Positions 47,343 through 59,844 of a stretch of 64,000 nt of DNA are shown here, in pieces. Both the position numbers and the translations under genes were made by a program. The notes beneath the pieces were generated by a model. The model ran no database searches, had not been told where the DNA came from, and worked only from the letters and a program-made list of their open reading frames with translations. The stretch covers positions 18,229,901 to 18,293,900 of the forward strand of contig CM028326.1 in the NCBI GenBank assembly GCA_016647705.1, in the 5' to 3' direction. The stretch is from Eucommia ulmoides. Its lineage: Eukaryota > Streptophyta > Magnoliopsida > Garryales > Eucommiaceae. Each line of letters opens with the position of its first letter. Positions within the stretch are counted from its first letter, which is position 1.

Positions 47343-47660
47343 TCAAAAAATAACTTCTTTTTTAAAATAATCCCCTGTAGCATGATAACCGGATAACAAA
47401 TCCATACCCAGGATCACATCAAAATCGTAAAGACTCAGGGGTAGTTGATCTACTGACAATTCTCTATCGCCAATATGAAGCAGACTATCTTTATACGCAC
47501 TATTTATCAACATGGACTCACCCACAGGGGTATAGATAATGATACTATATGACAGAGAAGTAGAAAATTTATCTATATGCATCATAAAGGTCGTCGAAAT
47601 AAATGAATGAGTAGAACCGGGATCAATAAGTATACGTGAATCTTTATCACATAAAGACAT
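47343..47660 (-). pseudogene. Protease of the chromovirus
   Basis: The peptide around 'LIDPGSTHSFIS' corresponds to the retropepsin active-site loop of Tekay-type elements, followed by 'VILGMDLLSGYHA', the conserved second half. It lies between gag and RT as expected. Confidence 0.75.
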
Positions 47661-47699
47661 GATACTTGTAACAACATCTGGAGTAGCCTGGGCATCCAG

Positions 47700-48880
47700 T
47701 CAAGTAGTAGCAAATACATGACCTCGAGTCAGAGGTCTATCAATCGATTCTCTACTATGCCCCTGAACATTGTTAAGGCCAGCACTATCCACACTGCTCA
47801 CAGAAGGTGTAGATGTAACAGTAGATTTCGGATAATTTGGAGATATGTGGTCTGACTCATGACAACGGAAACATATTGGGCCTCTCATGGGAAAATCCCT
47901 AGCGAAATAATCCGGTGATCCACATTGATAGCATACAGGTATCCCGGCTCGGCTACCCATTTAGCTCCTACCTTGTCCTTGCTGGCCGAAACTTGGTTCG
48001 GATACATTTTGCTGTCACCTGGAGTATGATTGCAGTGGACCTCAGCTTCTAGCAGATTGGTCGGTTGTTGGTGCCCGAGTAAATGGCGATCGAGCTACAG
48101 TTCCTCGAGAAGTGCCACTTGAATATCTGTTAGGTGACTCGAATCTACTCTTTTTATATTGCTCGTGGTTTTCGGTTGCTTCCCGTACATCATTCTCTAT
48201 TAATTTCACCGTATTTACCAATTCCACATAACCTTTGATCTGCCTGCCTGTCAGCCTGGAACGTATTTCTAGATCGAGTCCTTTCTGGAATCTTATACAT
48301 CTTACTTCTTCAGTTTTTGCCAGATCAGGAGCGAAGTGGGACAGGGCATCGAATTTGATTTCATACTATAGAACGATCAACTTCCCTTATTTCAATGATA
48401 TGAACTTCTCCTCCATCTGGAACCGATAGGATTTAGGGAAATATTTTTCATTAAACACAGCAACGAATCGATCCCAAGAAATCTCCTCGCCTGGAATTGA
48501 AATTAACTGCTTTATCTCATTCCACTAATATTCGGCCTCCCCTTTCAATTGGAAGGTGGCAAGAGGAACTCGATTGTCATCGGTAATTCCTATTGCCTCG
48601 AATACGTGCCTTACGTTCTTCAACCAATTTTTAGCATCCACCGGACCCGCAGTTCTCGTAAAATTTGGGGGGTCCAATTCCTAGAATCTCTTTAGGAGTA
48701 CAGATAGAGAAGTAGTTGTTTCGGTTTGGGCCTTGTGATATTCCATCATCTTTACTTGCTGCTTTGTCAATTGCGTAGCAGTTTGTAAGATTCGCTCGAC
48801 AGCATCCAAGCCTTCCTACATCTTATCCCTTTTCCTCTGGGGTCCAGTACTCTTAGTACTTTTATTTTCACGCTCCATAG
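47700..48880 (-). pseudogene. gag of the chromovirus
   Basis: Starts MERENKSTKS about 140 bases after the primer site, passes through a capsid-like region ('KNWLKNVRHVFEAIG', 'RIRFQKGLDLEIRSRL'-like), and ends with two zinc-knuckle-like motifs at 47700-47960 ('CYQCGSPDYFARDFP', 'CFRCHESDHISPNYP'). Fossil, broken. Confidence 0.75.
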
Positions 48881-49029
48881 TCAAGATCTGATATGAAATT
48901 TAATAAGCAACAAGGCCAACAAGGCAAACGACCGAACCTACCTATTAACACCCTATCACATGGTTCACTACTGACTAGACAATCTGGCATGTCTACAAAA
49001 CCTATAACCTAAGCTCTGATACCAAAAAC

Positions 49030-49107
49030 TGTCACAACTCTCCCCGGGCCCCCCGTCGCCGAAGGCCGGGCATGACGTCGATTTGACGTTACCTAACCGA
49101 TCAAAAA

Positions 49108-49143
<36 letters not shown>

Positions 49144-50788
49144 ATATATATATATACACACACATATATGCACTGCTATATATTTTTTTCCAAAAATATA
49201 TTTACCTATTTTAAAATTTGGGAATACACCTATCCCAAATATTCACAACAAAACCACAAAAAATTACTGAACCATCTACGGTTCACACCTGTACGACCAA
49301 CCTTCCAAAATGACATTGCCTTCTGACTCTACCTAGTGCTAGTAGTGAACTTATCTCTAGTTGCGGTACCTGAAACTAAATATTTTATCGATGTATTGTC
49401 TTCATAATAAAAATGATTTATGGATCAAGTATAATTATCAAATACCACTTTTTAAAATGTAATATAATATAATCGCATACCATGCCGGAATAAAATTCCA
49501 CCTCACAATTGGGAGTTATGAAGGTACCGTAATCTGTACGACTGTGTCATCTAAGGTGGCTATCAGTGTTAGGGCCATTTAATATCCCTAATGGTAGGGG
49601 CAGTCACCCGCAGGATTTGCACTCCTGACAGGTCAACATATATCCACCCTATAGGACTTACCTGATAAGCAACAACAAATATCCACCTTGTAGGACTTGC
49701 TTGACAGGTAACAATATATCCACTCTGCAGGACTTGCCTAACAAGTAACAACATATCCACATCTTGCTGGACATGCCCTCCGGACGAGAAGACAATTATG
49801 ACATAGTAGGATAATAAAATTATTCTCCACATTTAAAAATTTTACTTGATCTGTATAACGTCATAAAATAATCCCTTTTTGATAAACATTTTTTTTTCCA
49901 CATTTTAGTACGAAAATATAATTTGAGAATTTTCATAGAAGACAATACACTTACCTCGATTTTTGCGTCACTAAAAGTACTATCGCCCGAATACTACTAG
50001 GTCGGTGTCACCTGCGAACCTAACAACCAACGAAAGGGCCTAAACTAAGAATTTATTTAAATAACCCTAATATGCAATGATCTTAAAATGCAAACCTTCC
50101 CATTCCCCAAATTTTTTATCTACGGAATTATTATACGTCCAATTTCTTAAGTTAATATTAATTGTACGAAAATTATTACATTAACGATTACAAAAAAAAT
50201 AATATCGATCAACTGTTAAATTTTTTTATTAATCGACGAAATACTAAAAATTATCGTTTTAGTAAAATTTATAATTTTTATTTTAAATTGTATTCTTCGC
50301 AAATTAGATATATTTATACCGGCTATATTTCTCGAACCCACTATATATATATATTTTTGGTATAAATATACATGTATACATGTCTATATGAATAGTCATA
50401 TGAATTAAACATGATATATATGTTTTATTGTAATGTTATATATATATATATACACATACATACCTATATATATACATATGTGTGTATATATATATATATA
50501 AAGGAAAAAAAAATGAAGAATAACTGTTTGTTTCTGTTGAACTACCCTTTTTTTTTTTTTATATTTATCCTAATAATTTAGAATTTTTTTTTCCAAAATA
50601 CACTAATCTCCTCCAAATCTCTTTAAGGTAACATTTAAGCCCAAAATTTTAAAATTACTATTTTAAATATGATAATTAACCCCTAAAATATTTAAAATAA
50701 ATATTAAATGACACAATGCACCCTGTTATTTTCTAAATATTCTAAAATGCAACTAAAAATTATGCACAAGCAAAAGTCGAGTCTTACA
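49030..50788 (-). repeat. 5' LTR of the chromovirus
   Basis: TG...CA termini on the minus strand; ends next to the primer site GGTATCAGAGC. Includes (AC)n at 49111-49138, several TA tracts around 50441-50500, and three to four ~60-bp tandem units with 'aggacttgc(t/c)tgacaggta' and 'atatccacc(c/t)t' at about 49600-49780. Confidence 0.8.
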
Positions 50789-52433
50789 GAATTGATTATG
50801 ATGAGACTTATGTGCCTGAGGCTAGATTAGAGGTTATTAGAATGTTACTCACGTTTGCATGTTCACATCATTTTAAACTATATCAAATGGATGTAAAAAG
50901 TGCATTCTTAAATGACTTTTTAGCAGAAGAAGTTTATGTTGAACAACCCCTGAGATTTGAAAGTGTTTAAACTTCGAAAGGTTTTGTATGGGCTCAAACA
51001 AGCTCCGAGAGCTTGGTATGAGAGACTTAGTTGTTATCTAATCGAAATTGATTTTCGAAGGGGTCTTATTGATATAACATTATTTATCAAGTAAACTGAG
51101 TCTGATATCCTATTAGTACAAATTTATATTGATGATATTATTTTCGGTTCTACTAATGAGGATTTTTTCCAAGCGTTTGCTAAGATAATGCAGGTCGAAT
51201 TTGAGATGAATATGATAGGGGAGTTGACTTTCTTTCTTGGGTTGCAAATCAAGCAAATCAAAGAATGAATTTTTATAAATCAAGCCAAGTACACCAATGA
51301 GTTGCTGAAAAGGTATAGCTTGGATGGCACTAAAGAGTACAAAACTCCCATGACAACAATTATGAAAATAGACAAAGACGATACGGGTAAAAATGTAAAT
51401 GAGAAAATGTATCGATGTATGATTGGTAGCTTGTTGTATCTTATTGCTAGTAGACCTGATATTATTTTTAGTATTTACTTGTGTGAGAGATTTCAGTCTT
51501 GTCTTAAAGAATCACATTTAAGTGCGATTAAACGGATCTTTGATATTTGAAAGGGACAAGTAACCTAAGATTATGGTATCCTAGGGGGAGTGAGTTTAAG
51601 TTAACTAGTTATTTCGACGTGGATTTTGTCAGGTGCAAAGTCGAGTGGAAAAACACAAGCGAGTCATGTCACTTTTTAGGACATGCCTTAGTTTCTTAGT
51701 CTAGCAAGAAACAAAATTCTATAACCTTATCCACTACCGAGGCTGAGTATATGGTAGCTAAAAATTATTGCGCTCAAATTTTATATATTAAGCAACAATT
51801 AAATGATTTTAGAGTGTGTATAGAAGAAGTCCCAATTTATTGTGATAATAAAAATGTTATATGTTTAAGTAAGAATCTGGCATAACACTCATGAACTAAG
51901 CATAAAGAAATTAGACATCGTTTCATTCGTGATCACATTTAGAAAATGGACGTTACTATTGAATATATTGATACCTCCTATTAGCTTGCCGATATATTTA
52001 CTAAACCTTTAGCAGAAGATCATTTTATGAAAATTATTTGAGGTTTAGGTATGGATAGGCATAATGATGTTTGCCTAGAGTGAAGTTTTTGGTTTCCAGC
52101 CCCCACTTTTTGAGATGACAAAGAGGGAGAATTTGTTTAATGTTTATCGTTTGAATTGTTTAACAAAAGGGGAAATCATGATTAAATTGAGACATTGAGC
52201 TTTAAACGAGTTAGTTGATGTTTAGGAATTTATTCGCCTAAGCATTTCACTAAAACTATGGTGAATTAATGATATTTTGCTTATGTTGAATATCTATTGA
52301 ATTTTTTGAAATTATTTTCAAGATTGTGCTTAAATGAGTTCAATACCCATCATCGGTTTTAGGGAGAGCATGGTTACATTTTTTATTTGAAAAAAACATC
52401 GAAGTTAATTGTCATAATCAAAAAGGGGGAGAT
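50789..52433 (+). pseudogene. SIRE-like Copia RT and RNase H, then polypurine tract
   Basis: Plus-strand peptides: 'KLYQMDVKSAFLND', 'VLYGLKQAPRAWYERL', catalytic 'IYIDDIIFGSTNEDF', 'FFLGLQIKQ', 'MYRCMIGSLLYL', then RNase H 'TLSTTEAEYMVAKN', 'IYCDNKN', 'KHKEIRHRFIRDH', 'LADIFTKPLAEDHF'. All are conserved Ty1/copia motifs in the normal order. A polypurine tract AAAAAGGGGGAGA (52419-52432) precedes the LTR. The upstream gag-integrase part is not joined here, because a chromovirus is inserted at the left edge. Fossil with several breaks. Confidence 0.88.
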
Positions 52434-54735
52434 TGTTGATCCCGAGCTTTTGATGGACAATTAAAGGTTGATATTTTTTATGGAATTAATGGGTTTACTA
52501 AGTGTTTCAGTGAAAGAGTTCTAATTAGAGATTGAATCATGAAGAAATTATCAAGGGTGCAAAGATGGATATTGAAAAAATGAAGAGTGTTGAAGATTCT
52601 GAAGAAATTAGGTCAAAACAACTCAATATTCTTATACTCTTAATGCGACCCGAATTAAGATCATACACGACACTATTAAATGAATTATATTTTTATGTGT
52701 TTGATTTGATGAATTTTAGGATCCTAATTAGTGTTAAAATATGTGCTCCTATATGAAATTGAAAAATGAAAATTGACCTAAGTAAGAATAATGTTTAAAA
52801 TTGAATTTTAGAGTAAATTGAGTTAACCGAGAAAATTAATCGGTTAATGGGTTTAAATCTGGAGTTTTGAAGCTGAAATAAGTGAGAAAGTGACTAATCA
52901 ACATTAATCGGTCAACTGATCTGAGAAGGATGGGTCAACTGATTGAAACCTTGAGGATTTGGAGAAAATTGAAGAGATCCTGCATCGATTAGTCAACCGA
53001 CCAGGAGAGGATCGGTCAATCAATCGGCGTACGTGGATGGAAGGTGAAACTCTTTGAATCGATCGGTCAACCTATTGTGGGTCAATTTGTTAACCGACTG
53101 TGGTGTTGGTTTGGCTTGGAAAACATCCTGAATCAATCGATCAACCGACCGTGTGAGGTTCGGTCAACCGAATGCCTGTATAGATTTGGCCAGACTTACA
53201 CGCTGAATCAATCGGTTGACCGACTGGGCAGGGTTCGGTCAACCGACAGTTTTGGGTAAAGATTTTGAGGATTTTAAGGTTTTAGTAAAAAACTAGCCGT
53301 TATTAGCCGTTTTTGATGATTCCAATGGAGTATTTAAGGGGATCTGAAATTACTAAAGATATGGTATATCTATTTTGACATCCTTATTGATTTCGTATAT
53401 ATAATTAAAGTTTCTCTCAATTTTAGCAACTAAACACTTCTTATTTTGTGTTTGATATTTAAGAAATATTTTATGGACTTAATTGAGAGATTTACAAGCT
53501 ATGTTTAAATGAAATACACCAGAATTGAAAAGATATGATATATGCGGTCTATAGGTGCCTTTTAAAGGCCTATCATTTAAAAATTAGTCGTTGGAAGGCT
53601 TGTTCTAAATATGTTTAAATAGATCTGCGAATTTAGATTAAAAGAATCATCAAGAACTATCAGTTCCTATGCTTTTATGAGAGTTATCATTCTGCTGAGA
53701 TTATTTCGAGGGAGAATTCTTTGCGATCCAAGTTATTGAGCTAAAGCGCTATTAAATTGATGTTACCGATCTGTGCTGTTTTGTAATCCTGCTTTATACT
53801 TTGGTATTTTTCTGGTGATATCTTTCCAAATTATTATTCTTAAAACGATTTTGTGACATTATCTGATTACGTGCTTAATTTTGTACTGTCCACACTTATT
53901 TGTAATCATATATTAATTTGTCTCACTTTAATTCTATCACATAGTAAATTTTAGGACATTAATTGAGTATAACTGTTTTGAGATTATAGAAGTTCCGAAT
54001 TGGAAGAAACTCATAAGTTTTTGTATTTGTGAGTTTGAGTGGATTTGACATGATTGGGTCGGTGTCTAATCAGGGTAGTTAGGCTTTCAATCTTTTTTAA
54101 AAAAAAAAGGTTGATGTTTAATATTTGCCTAAGGTATAAAAATATTTGGTTATTATTTTTCCTTGAAAAGAATTTAGGTTTTGATTCTTCCTAAATTGAA
54201 TTAATTTTGAGTGAATTATAAAGGTTCAATCCTTACCTAGAAAAATGATATTTGTGAGTGTGAGGAGGTTTAATCTTTAGCCTGTTAAAAGATTAGGTCG
54301 TGATTCTTTCTGCAATAAAATTAGATTAGTCTTTAGCTTGAAAAAAGATAAGGTTATTCCTTAATTTGAGAAAAAGAAAATTGTAAAGGTTGGTTCTGAG
54401 TCTGGGAAAAGAATCATTGTAAGAGTTTGGTTCCTACCGTTCAAGGAATCAGGGATTTAGAGGTTGAGAATCTCCGTGGAGCTCTGAGGACTAGATTAGG
54501 TAAGGCTAGTTTATTGAAACAGGATATATCTTAGTGTACTACATTATTTACTTTCTTTATATTTTGTTTGAGTGTGCCCCTAGAATTTAACACTTATCCG
54601 CTGCGTAAAAATAATAATAATTGATTTAGGATAAATTGATTATTTGATTAATTAAGTATTGAAAGATTTAAATTGTTTTTTTTTTTTACAACTACCTAAT
54701 TCATTCATTCATTTGGGTAGGTCACTGGGTCAACA
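52434..54735 (+). repeat. Copia 3' LTR, copy D (2.3 kb)
   Basis: TGTTGATCCC...GGGTCAACA, directly after the polypurine tract. The longest copy. Its U3 (about 52880-53250) holds six to eight ~55-bp units with palindromic words such as 'ggtcaaccgacc' and 'cggttgaccgactg'. The last 600 bp are a series of stem-loop-forming ~45-bp units like those in copy A. Confidence 0.85.
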
Positions 54736-54736
54736 A

Positions 54737-55504
54737 TGTTGAAATCTGGTCAACACTAGTAATTGGTCCAGTCAAGGTGATTTTATTTGATGAAGTGGTA
54801 TTCTTGTGTACGATGGGCGTTGTCTAGTGAATGGTTCACGGTCAATGGTCAACTGTCAAAAGCCCTTAAGGTCCAAACTTGTACCTACACAAAGATCCGT
54901 TGGGGTCCTGGGGTGTCTCTAGCAAAGTCCTTCCGACGTGAGAGTAAGACTCTGGAGAAAAGAGTATAATATTTCCTTAAGTGGAAATTTTTGGCACTAC
55001 CTGGAGCATTTAATACTTTGTTATTTATAGGAGAGAAATAGGATTAATCCTGCTAAATAGGACCCCTGAGAGTAATCAATTAGGATAAATCGGTGCATCA
55101 CCAATATAGTTGCGTGTGGTATGACTTAGGCAAATGGGCCTTTGTGTTTCAGCCCACCAAAAGGAGCCTATGGGTTGCCTAAAGGATTAGGAGGTAGGGC
55201 TCAACTCACGGATGCATAGGAGCTCGTTTGGTGCCTTGATGATTTTGCCCAGTAACCGCTGGGTAGAGGTTGGACCGGGCAAGCGGAGGCAAACGCCCAA
55301 CCTTTGGTTGGTGGGTGATAGTCGTGAATGGGGCGGGTGGTGTAGGTCGTCGAACGGTGGTCAGTCCAGGTAAAGATCCAAGGCAGTCAGGCCAGCGTGT
55401 GATGTGAACGTTGATCAATCAAGTGGTCTCCTCGGGGCCCCCTCACCTTGCCACGTGTTGGGCTATGAGTGGTTTAAGGTAGTCGATGGAAATACCCCTC
55501 ATCA
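54737..55504 (-). repeat. Tat-type LTR (solo or fragment)
   Basis: On the minus strand it starts TGATGAGGGG at 55504, has a TATA box CTATAAATAA (55021-55030), carries the family motif 'CTCTCACGTCGGAAGG' (about 54930-54946), and ends ...CCAGATTTCAACA at 54737, against the end of Copia LTR D. No matching 5-bp duplication was seen. Fossil. Confidence 0.6.
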
Positions 55505-55532
55505 TACCAAACTTGCAGAAAACACAATTAGA

Positions 55533-55537
<5 letters not shown>

Positions 55538-55618
<81 letters not shown>
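55538..55618. repeat. (TA)n microsatellite, ~80 bp
   Basis: Longest uninterrupted TA tract of the window; generates meaningless YIYIY open frames on both strands. Confidence 0.97.
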
Positions 55619-55622
<4 letters not shown>

Positions 55623-55858
55623 TTCAAATAGTGTTTTCACAATTTTTTTTTTTTATAATTTTTTTCATTTTAAATATAAACAAAAAAAAAATAGCATTAA
55701 GAAGGTGCCATTTTTAATGGCGTCTTCCCAATTGAGTTTATTTCATTTTATTTTCAATACAAAAAATAAAAAATAAAAAATAAGCATTAAGAAACACGTG
55801 ATTCTACTTTCAGTTACAGTTAACTAAATGATTATAAATTAAGTCCAAAAGTCGATGA

Positions 55859-56033
55859 GATACAATTGTAAACAATCTAAAAGTAGCAAAAAACAAGAAT
55901 GCTGAACAAATTCCCTTTAATATTAAGTATATTTAATTTATCGTGATACAATTGTAAACAATCTAAAAGTAGCAAAAAACAAGAATGCTGAACAAATTCC
56001 CTTTAATATTAAGTATATTTAATTTATCGTGAT
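55859..56033. repeat. Perfect tandem duplication, period 86 bp
   Basis: The 86-bp unit beginning 'gatacaattgtaaacaatc' occurs twice in direct succession (second copy from 55945) with no difference that I could see, so the duplication is very recent compared with the surrounding sequence. Non-coding. Confidence 0.92.
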
Positions 56034-56282
56034 CTTAACTAGGTGTAGAATATGTATTTGATATGATATTTAATGTTAATTAAAATATTTGTAAGAATAA
56101 GAAATAAGTCAAATATAAGTTGGTAAAGATTAAAAAAGTTTAAATATGATAAAATAATTAAATATAAAAAATAGAAAAAGTCTGTTATAAGAACTCTGAA
56201 AAACATATGTTTCTTCTTCATAGGAAATTATGATATTGTAGCATAATTACATTTTACTTGCTTCTAGTAATTTAACTTTTTA

Positions 56283-57405
56283 CTAGTTTTAGGCCCGCCG
56301 TAAATGCATACTTTAGAGTAATTTAAATGAGCATTTTAGTTAATTGTATAAATTTAATTTTGTATTAGTTAGTGATTTTTTATGTTATTTATGTGAGTTA
56401 ATTATGAATTATTAAGATCATAAAAAATATTTAAGATTTTTTTATTTTAATATTTGTTTTCGATTAACATTACGAATATTTTAATTTTATGAGTATAAAT
56501 TGAGGGTATTATTTAGTGTTTATTGGAATGATAAAATCTTAGTTGAACATAATTTTAATTTTAAAAAACTGTACGATTACAAATTCATTTTTTATATTTG
56601 TACCAAAGTAAGAAAATAAATTTGTTTTTTCAATTTTACTTATTTGATTTGGTCAAATTTTTTTTCTTGTGTTATATTTTCTATTTCTTTTCTATCTTCC
56701 ACAATCTCTCCAAATAACCAATCTACTTTTACACACCCCAAACAAAAATGTAATTATATACACTTTTAGACACTCCTATCCAAAAATATAATTATATACA
56801 CCTTTACAAATCCGCAAATAAAAATATAATTATTTAATCCTTTATACAAATACAAATGAAAAATATAATTATATAAACGCCTATACAAACACAAACAAAA
56901 AATATAATTATATAAATCTTTATACACCGACAAACAAAAAATTAATTATAAATGTCTTCATACACCCACAAACGATTTTTCAATTTTTTTTTTCGAAATT
57001 ACATCAACAATTTTTTTTTCTCAAAATTACATCTAAAAAATATTAATCTATTTTAAATAAGATATTACGAATATATATATTTTTTTTTCAGCTCAAAAGG
57101 TTAGGGAACATAAATAAAAACACGGGAATAAAAACACAAAACTAATAGGCTTAGTAAAAAAAATATTTTTTAATGGAAGACCAATCACAATTTTTGCCAC
57201 ATATATTAATGTAGAATTTAAGGTTTGATATGAAGTATAAATTAAAATTGGACTCCATCCATTTCACATTAATAAAATTAATAGAATATTAGTGGTGGAA
57301 GGAATTAATCTTAGTCATCAATTTCACATTTCAATAAGATTTAAGAGATGACTAAAACTTAAATCTCATGCATTCCAAATTATTGTCTTCCACTTTTAAG
57401 TATTA
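56283..57405 (-). mobile_element. Non-autonomous Helitron-like element (unit 3)
   Basis: The left edge reads A|CTAGTTTTAGGCCCGCC on plus, i.e. a minus-strand 3' end GGGCCTAAAACTAG followed by T, with only a decayed hairpin. The interior is homologous to unit 1 (60867-61916): both contain 'gtattatttagtgttt(a/g)', 'ttagttgaacat(a/c)attttaa' and '(t/g)cgattacaaattcat'. The 5' (right) end is uncertain; a TC start near 57348 is also possible. No Rep/helicase. Confidence 0.45.
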
Positions 57406-57409
57406 CTAG

Positions 57410-58821
57410 TTTTAAACCCGCATATAATGCGGGTCTAAAAAATATATTCTATGTATTTTTGTATTCCAATATTTCACAAGTGACATGACATATGTTTGAT
57501 GTTTTAATTTTATAATAAATATATATTAAAAAAATATATAAAAAATAAACTTTAATGTTGAGAAATAAAAAACAAATTGTAACCTACAAAACTAATAACA
57601 CGAAATTCCAACACTACTAATGTTTATTGTTGTTAGGGCTTACAATTTACGTTGCTCAGTCTTGACTAATGTTTATCGCTCATATTTATTTTCATATAAT
57701 ATTAAACATTAAACAAAATATTCCCTAAAACTATTATGAGAATTAAATATTATTAATTTACGTAATACATTTTTAATTCTTCTTTTTATTATTTTTGGGA
57801 TAAAATGATGAGTTTTACAAGTTTTTAGTATTTAAAGAGTACTTATTACTAAATTTTTGAAATTTAAAATTATTCTAAGAATTAATTATTTCTTATTTAT
57901 AAAATTAAGTTTTAGTTACTGTTTATATATAAATTATTTCATTTAATTACTTTTTTTTTTTTTTTTTTTTTAATTATTTGGTGGAATCTTCGTTTGAGAC
58001 TTTATTTAATAGTTTTACTTAGGTTCAAAAACAGTAGGCTTGTGAATTTTTTAATTATTAGTTTCAGTTCTTTATTGTGTTTATCATTTTCAAACTCGTT
58101 TTGTATATGGAATTGGTTACATAAAAAGGAAAATTATGTTTTTTCGTTACTTCTTACAACACTTGAGGAACAAAAAATATAAAAACTTTATTTTTTTTAA
58201 ATAGAAGTTTAGCATAATTTTTTATTATTTATTTTTAAAATATTAAAAGGAAAATTTCATTATTTCAAATATAAAAAAATTAAAATTCATTGAATTCACT
58301 ATATTAATAATAAATAATAATGAAAATCACTCAAATCACTATATTAATTACCTCTCCACCCAAACTTTCTCAATCCTCCACAAAATTCTTTCAGATGAAA
58401 TGATTATTTAAGCACTAAAATATCATCCTATGATATCAAACAATTTTTTCACTTTTTCTTTTAATTTTATGTGAAAGTATTTCTTGTGTTCATTTAACTC
58501 TTTTGATTATAAATCAATGAAAACAATTAAAAATAATTATCACCTTTCGGCCTCCGTTTTCGGTATTGTTGTTCGCCCATTCATTCTACTTGTCTGGCAC
58601 TATCATCGTCCCAACTTCTTCTTACCTACAAAACCCTAGAAACTCAACACACACTATATATACAAATTATACGCACATAAGAACATATATACATATGTGT
58701 ATATATAGAGAGAGAATCGCGAAACTTACACTTCTCGTAGACCATTGTTGCGATAAATTTTGCTTTATGAAGAATGAAAATCCCTTTTTTCTCGATGAAG
58801 AGGACGGAATACGAACACTTA
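57410..58821. other. Non-coding part of Helitron unit 2
   Basis: AT-rich, with a T-run at 57951-57971. 58550-58810 is GC-richer, with short open frames and 'aaaaccctagaaactcaaca' resembling a gene leader. No protein domain recognised; possibly another captured piece. Confidence 0.35.
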
Positions 58822-59662
58822 GGTTGCGTTTGGGTAAAGGATTTGACAAATCTAAGGGATTTGACAAATCCAAGGGATTTGTAAAATAAAGGGATTTCAA
58901 AATCCTGAATTTTGAAGTCTATTCATTTCATAAATTTCTTGTTTAGATAATTGTTTGAGCTGAAGTATTTGAACGTGTAATTTCAACAACAAATTTATGA
59001 GAACAAAATAGAATTTATGGGAACAACAACAAAACATAATTTACAATAAAAACCCATACACACCTTTCTATTTCAGAATTTACAATTTCTATTTCTGATC
59101 CCATTTCTGGAAACATTAAAAAAAAAAAAAAAAAAAAAAACAAACAAACAAACAGAGCTTGATTTCTCGCCATCACCAAATACAAACGACGTTCAACCAA
59201 ACCCATTGCCATCACCATCGCCAAACAAACACGCCATCGCCAAACACAAACGTGATGTGATTTCTCACCATCGCCATCGCTATAGCCAAACACAAACGAA
59301 ATAAAAAATAGGAACCCTAAAACGATTCTCGCCATTGACGAACCCGAGATCGATGACGGAGATGAAGAAGACGACGATGGAGATGACGAAGAAGAAGATG
59401 ACGACGACGGCGAGAGCCGAAGAAGACGACGAAGGTGGTGATTTGTAATGGTTAGGAGCGATTCAATCGGAAGAGAGAATTTGTTAAATTCCACCTCTCT
59501 CAAAGGGATTTTCAAATCCTCTTTTTATCCTGATTTGGGATTTGAAGGGATTTTACAATTCCCTCCCTCCTAAAACCCAAACAAAGAATTTCTCAAAAAA
59601 GGATTTTAAAATCCTCTAACCAAATGAAATCCTCCCTAGAAATCCCTTACCCAAACACAATC
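58822..59662. mobile_element. PIF/Harbinger-like MITE
   Basis: 841 bp. Ends GGTTGCGTTTGGGTAAAGGATTT and, inverted, a copy agreeing at 20 of 23 positions (GATTGTGTTTGGGTAAGG...), with TTA on both sides (58819-58821, 59663-59665). Near the left end 'gggatttgacaaatc' is repeated twice. The interior has GATGACGACGACG-type repeats giving a false poly-serine frame on the minus strand. No transposase. Confidence 0.82.
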
Positions 59663-59844
59663 TTATATTAGGTGACTATTCCTATTATCGAAAATTAAGA
59701 AAAAATATTTTGTAAATTTTCAGTATTCTATTTTAGTTTCTTATATGCATGATTGTTATAGACATAGATATATATATATAATTAATGTGTCCCAACCCAT
59801 TTGTTTTTTCTTCCCTTTTTTCTTTTGTTTAAAAAACAATCCAC

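Larger units (their letters stand above)
45241..50788 (-). mobile_element. Ty3/gypsy chromovirus-like element (Tekay/Del type), partial
   Basis: On the minus strand: a 1759-bp LTR (50788 down to 49030, TGTAAGAC...GTGACA), tRNA-iMet primer site (49013-49027), gag, protease, RT, RNase H, and the first part of integrase; the element ends at 45240. Its LTR lies directly against Copia pol at 50789, so it was inserted into that Copia. Gag with two zinc knuckles and an iMet primer fit chromoviruses of the Tekay/Del group; no chromodomain is visible because the end is missing. Fossil with many breaks. Confidence 0.8.

Noticed and set aside
55443-55640. YIYIYI open frames on both strands
   Set aside because: Translation of the (TA)n microsatellite.
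59015-59515. 166-codon frame with a long poly-serine run
   Set aside because: Product of GAT/GAC trinucleotide repeats inside a MITE; not a gene.
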